64,000 bases of DNA, from positions 2,914,001 through 2,978,000 of the forward strand of contig NZ_CP147838.1 in the NCBI RefSeq assembly GCF_037338445.1, given 5' to 3'. The translations under genes were made by a program, and so were the position numbers. The first letter of the stretch is position 1. The number at the start of each line of letters is the position of its first letter. Of the stretch, positions 62,879-64,000 are shown piece after piece. This DNA is from Salinibaculum sp. SYNS191 (GTDB lineage Archaea; Halobacteriota; Halobacteria; Halobacteriales; Haloarculaceae). Under the pieces are notes generated by a model, which saw only the letters and a program-made list of their open reading frames with translations, was not told the DNA's origin and ran no database searches.

Positions 62879-64000
62879 TCACTCGTCGAGTTCCGCTGCT
62901 GCGTCGACGAGCAGCCCGTCGATGATTTCCGGCGTCGTCGGGTGATACGCCCGGTCCGGAATCTCTCGAACGTCAAGTTCCATCTCGACGGCCAGTTGCA
63001 TCGTCTTGGCCATGACGTCTGCGTCGGGGTGAAGGCCCTGGTACCCGAGGACGGTGCCGTCCGCGCCGACGACGAGTCGAGCCAGCCCTTCGGAGTAGTC
63101 CCGACTCCGGAAGACACCCTCTCCGGAAACCTCGCGAGTGGCGACGACGTGCTCGATTCCCGCCTCGCTGGCCGACGCGGCCGTGTGGCCGAGCCGTGCG
63201 TAGGGCAGCTCTGTCAGGCCGGAGAAGACGACCTGGTGGGTGACGTTCTCGTAGGGTTGAACGGCCTCTCCGTTACGGTGTCGGAGGACGTTCTCGGCGG
63301 CGACTGCCCCCTCCTCTTTGGCGACGTGGAGAATCGGTTCCGCACCGTTTGCGTCACCGACGACGAACACGCGCTCGTCGTCGCGGGCCTGCATCGTGTC
63401 TTCGACCCACCCGGGTTCGGGCGTCAGCCGCGTTTCGTCCAGCCCCAGCCGGTCGAGTGCTGGCTTACGTCCCGTGAAGACGAACAACTGGTCGGCCTCG
63501 ACCGATTTCTCATCTGTCCCGTCGTCGAGGACAGCCCGAACGCCGGCGTCTTCGGTTTGTTCCAGTCGTTTGGTCTCGGTGTCGAGGCGAATATCGACGT
63601 CGAAGTGCTCCCGGTAGTACTCGACGAGTTCGGACCCGAACACCGGGTCGGCATCGGGCAGGACTGCAGGCAGTTGCTCGACGACGGTGAGGTCCATCCC
63701 CGCTGCTTCGGACAGGTACGGGACGAGTTCCAGCCCGACGACGCCGAGGCCGACGACCAGTCCCGACTCGCCGAAGTCGGTCGCGTCGAGGACGTCTGCG
63801 CTGGTCTCGAACGGGACGTCCTCGATGCCAGGAATCGGCGGGACGTTCAGCGTCGACCCGGTCGCGATGACGACGTAGTCGGGTTCGATGACGTCGTCGC
63901 CGACGGCCAACCGGCGGTCATCGAGGAACTCGGCCGTCTCCCGTCGGAGGGTCACGTTATCGCGTTCGGCGAGACTCTCGACGTGCGAGCGGCGCCCGCT
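62879..64000 (-). CDS. Dihydrolipoamide dehydrogenase-like flavoprotein, 5' end beyond window
   Basis: The C-terminal 373 residues or so of a pyridine-nucleotide:disulfide oxidoreductase; the frame remains open to base 64000, so the N-terminus with the FAD loop and redox Cys pair is outside. Visible features are YVVIATGSTLNVPPIPG, the NAD-binding-like GLVVGLGVVGLELVPYLSEA, FVVGDANGAEPILHVAKEEG (FAD Asp) and a dimerisation domain starting VVFSGLTELPYARLG. The active His-Glu pair of lipoamide dehydrogenase is represented by DVREIPDRAYHPTTPEIIDG (His-x4-Glu). It may be a Lpd, a mercuric-reductase-like protein or another thiol reductase. Confidence 0.88.
   Translation of the reverse strand, partial: SGRRSHVESLAERDNVTLRRETAEFLDDRRLAVGDDVIEPDYVVIATGSTLNVPPIPGIEDVPFETSADVLDATDFGESGLVVGLGVVGLELVPYLSEAAGMDLTVVEQLPAVLPDADPVFGSELVEYYREHFDVDIRLDTETKRLEQTEDAGVRAVLDDGTDEKSVEADQLFVFTGRKPALDRLGLDETRLTPEPGWVEDTMQARDDERVFVVGDANGAEPILHVAKEEGAVAAENVLRHRNGEAVQPYENVTHQVVFSGLTELPYARLGHTAASASEAGIEHVVATREVSGEGVFRSRDYSEGLARLVVGADGTVLGYQGLHPDADVMAKTMQLAVEMELDVREIPDRAYHPTTPEIIDGLLVDAAAELDE

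Noticed and set aside
1..64000. Search for CRISPR arrays, tRNA or rRNA genes
   Set aside because: No regularly spaced direct repeats and no cloverleaf or rRNA-like segment were seen on reading; a tRNAscan or CRISPR finder run would settle it.

Overview
The window looks like chromosomal DNA from a haloarchaeon (class Halobacteria). It is GC-rich, the proteins are very acidic (Asp/Glu-rich), many genes start directly downstream of a TATA-like box, exported proteins carry Tat signals with a lipobox, and the insertion sequences are of haloarchaeal ISH type. Genus-level placement is not possible from sequence alone; a Haloarcula-like relative is a guess.

Layout. (1) 1-9.3 kb: a PAS histidine kinase, two paralogous Lrp/AsnC regulators, an amino-acid permease fused to universal-stress domains with a small TrkA-N-like partner, and a dabB-dabA inorganic-carbon transporter operon. 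(2) 9.5-14.1 kb: an ABC importer (ATPase, NMT1/SsuA-type binding lipoprotein, permease) preceded by an odd multi-Ig/IPT protein whose promoter sits on a perfect 24-bp palindrome. (3) 14.2-19.9 kb: a small membrane protein and a sensory block (REC-PAS-PAS-PAS kinase, CheW, a soluble methyl-accepting transducer and an HTH regulator). (4) 20.2-28.3 kb: two aldehyde dehydrogenases around an HTH regulator, a Tat lipoprotein with weak amine-oxidase resemblance, a halocyanin-type blue copper protein and another lipoprotein. (5) 28.3-30.3 kb: a Tat-exported, lipid-anchored homologue of the thiol-activated (cholesterol-dependent) cytolysins, the most striking gene here. (6) 30.7-36.4 kb: a 40-residue protein, a hydrolase, an MFS carrier, a TumE/TumA-like toxin-antitoxin pair with operator-like repeats, a cytochrome P450 and a divergent HTH regulator.

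(7) 36.4-61.4 kb is a cell-surface glycan locus: nucleotidyltransferase, sugar epimerases, four glycosyltransferases/flippase genes, an LpxD-like N-acyltransferase, three sulfatase-superfamily proteins, and an oxidoreductase-aminotransferase-acetyltransferase trio able to build a 3-acetamido sugar. It is a decaying, transfer-prone region: an aminotransferase pseudogene with several frameshifts, fragments of SDR epimerases and of a sulfatase, lower GC in places, and a nested IS island. In that island an old transposase gene was split first or second by an intact ISH3 element and by a frameshifted IS5-family element; removing both with one copy of each target duplication restores one uninterrupted reading frame. 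A sodium:solute symporter with its tiny partner subunit and an acyl-CoA synthetase lie inside the locus.

(8) 61.9-64 kb: a TrmB-type regulator and the 3' part of a dihydrolipoamide-dehydrogenase-like flavoprotein that runs off the window end.

No tRNA, rRNA or CRISPR array was seen.
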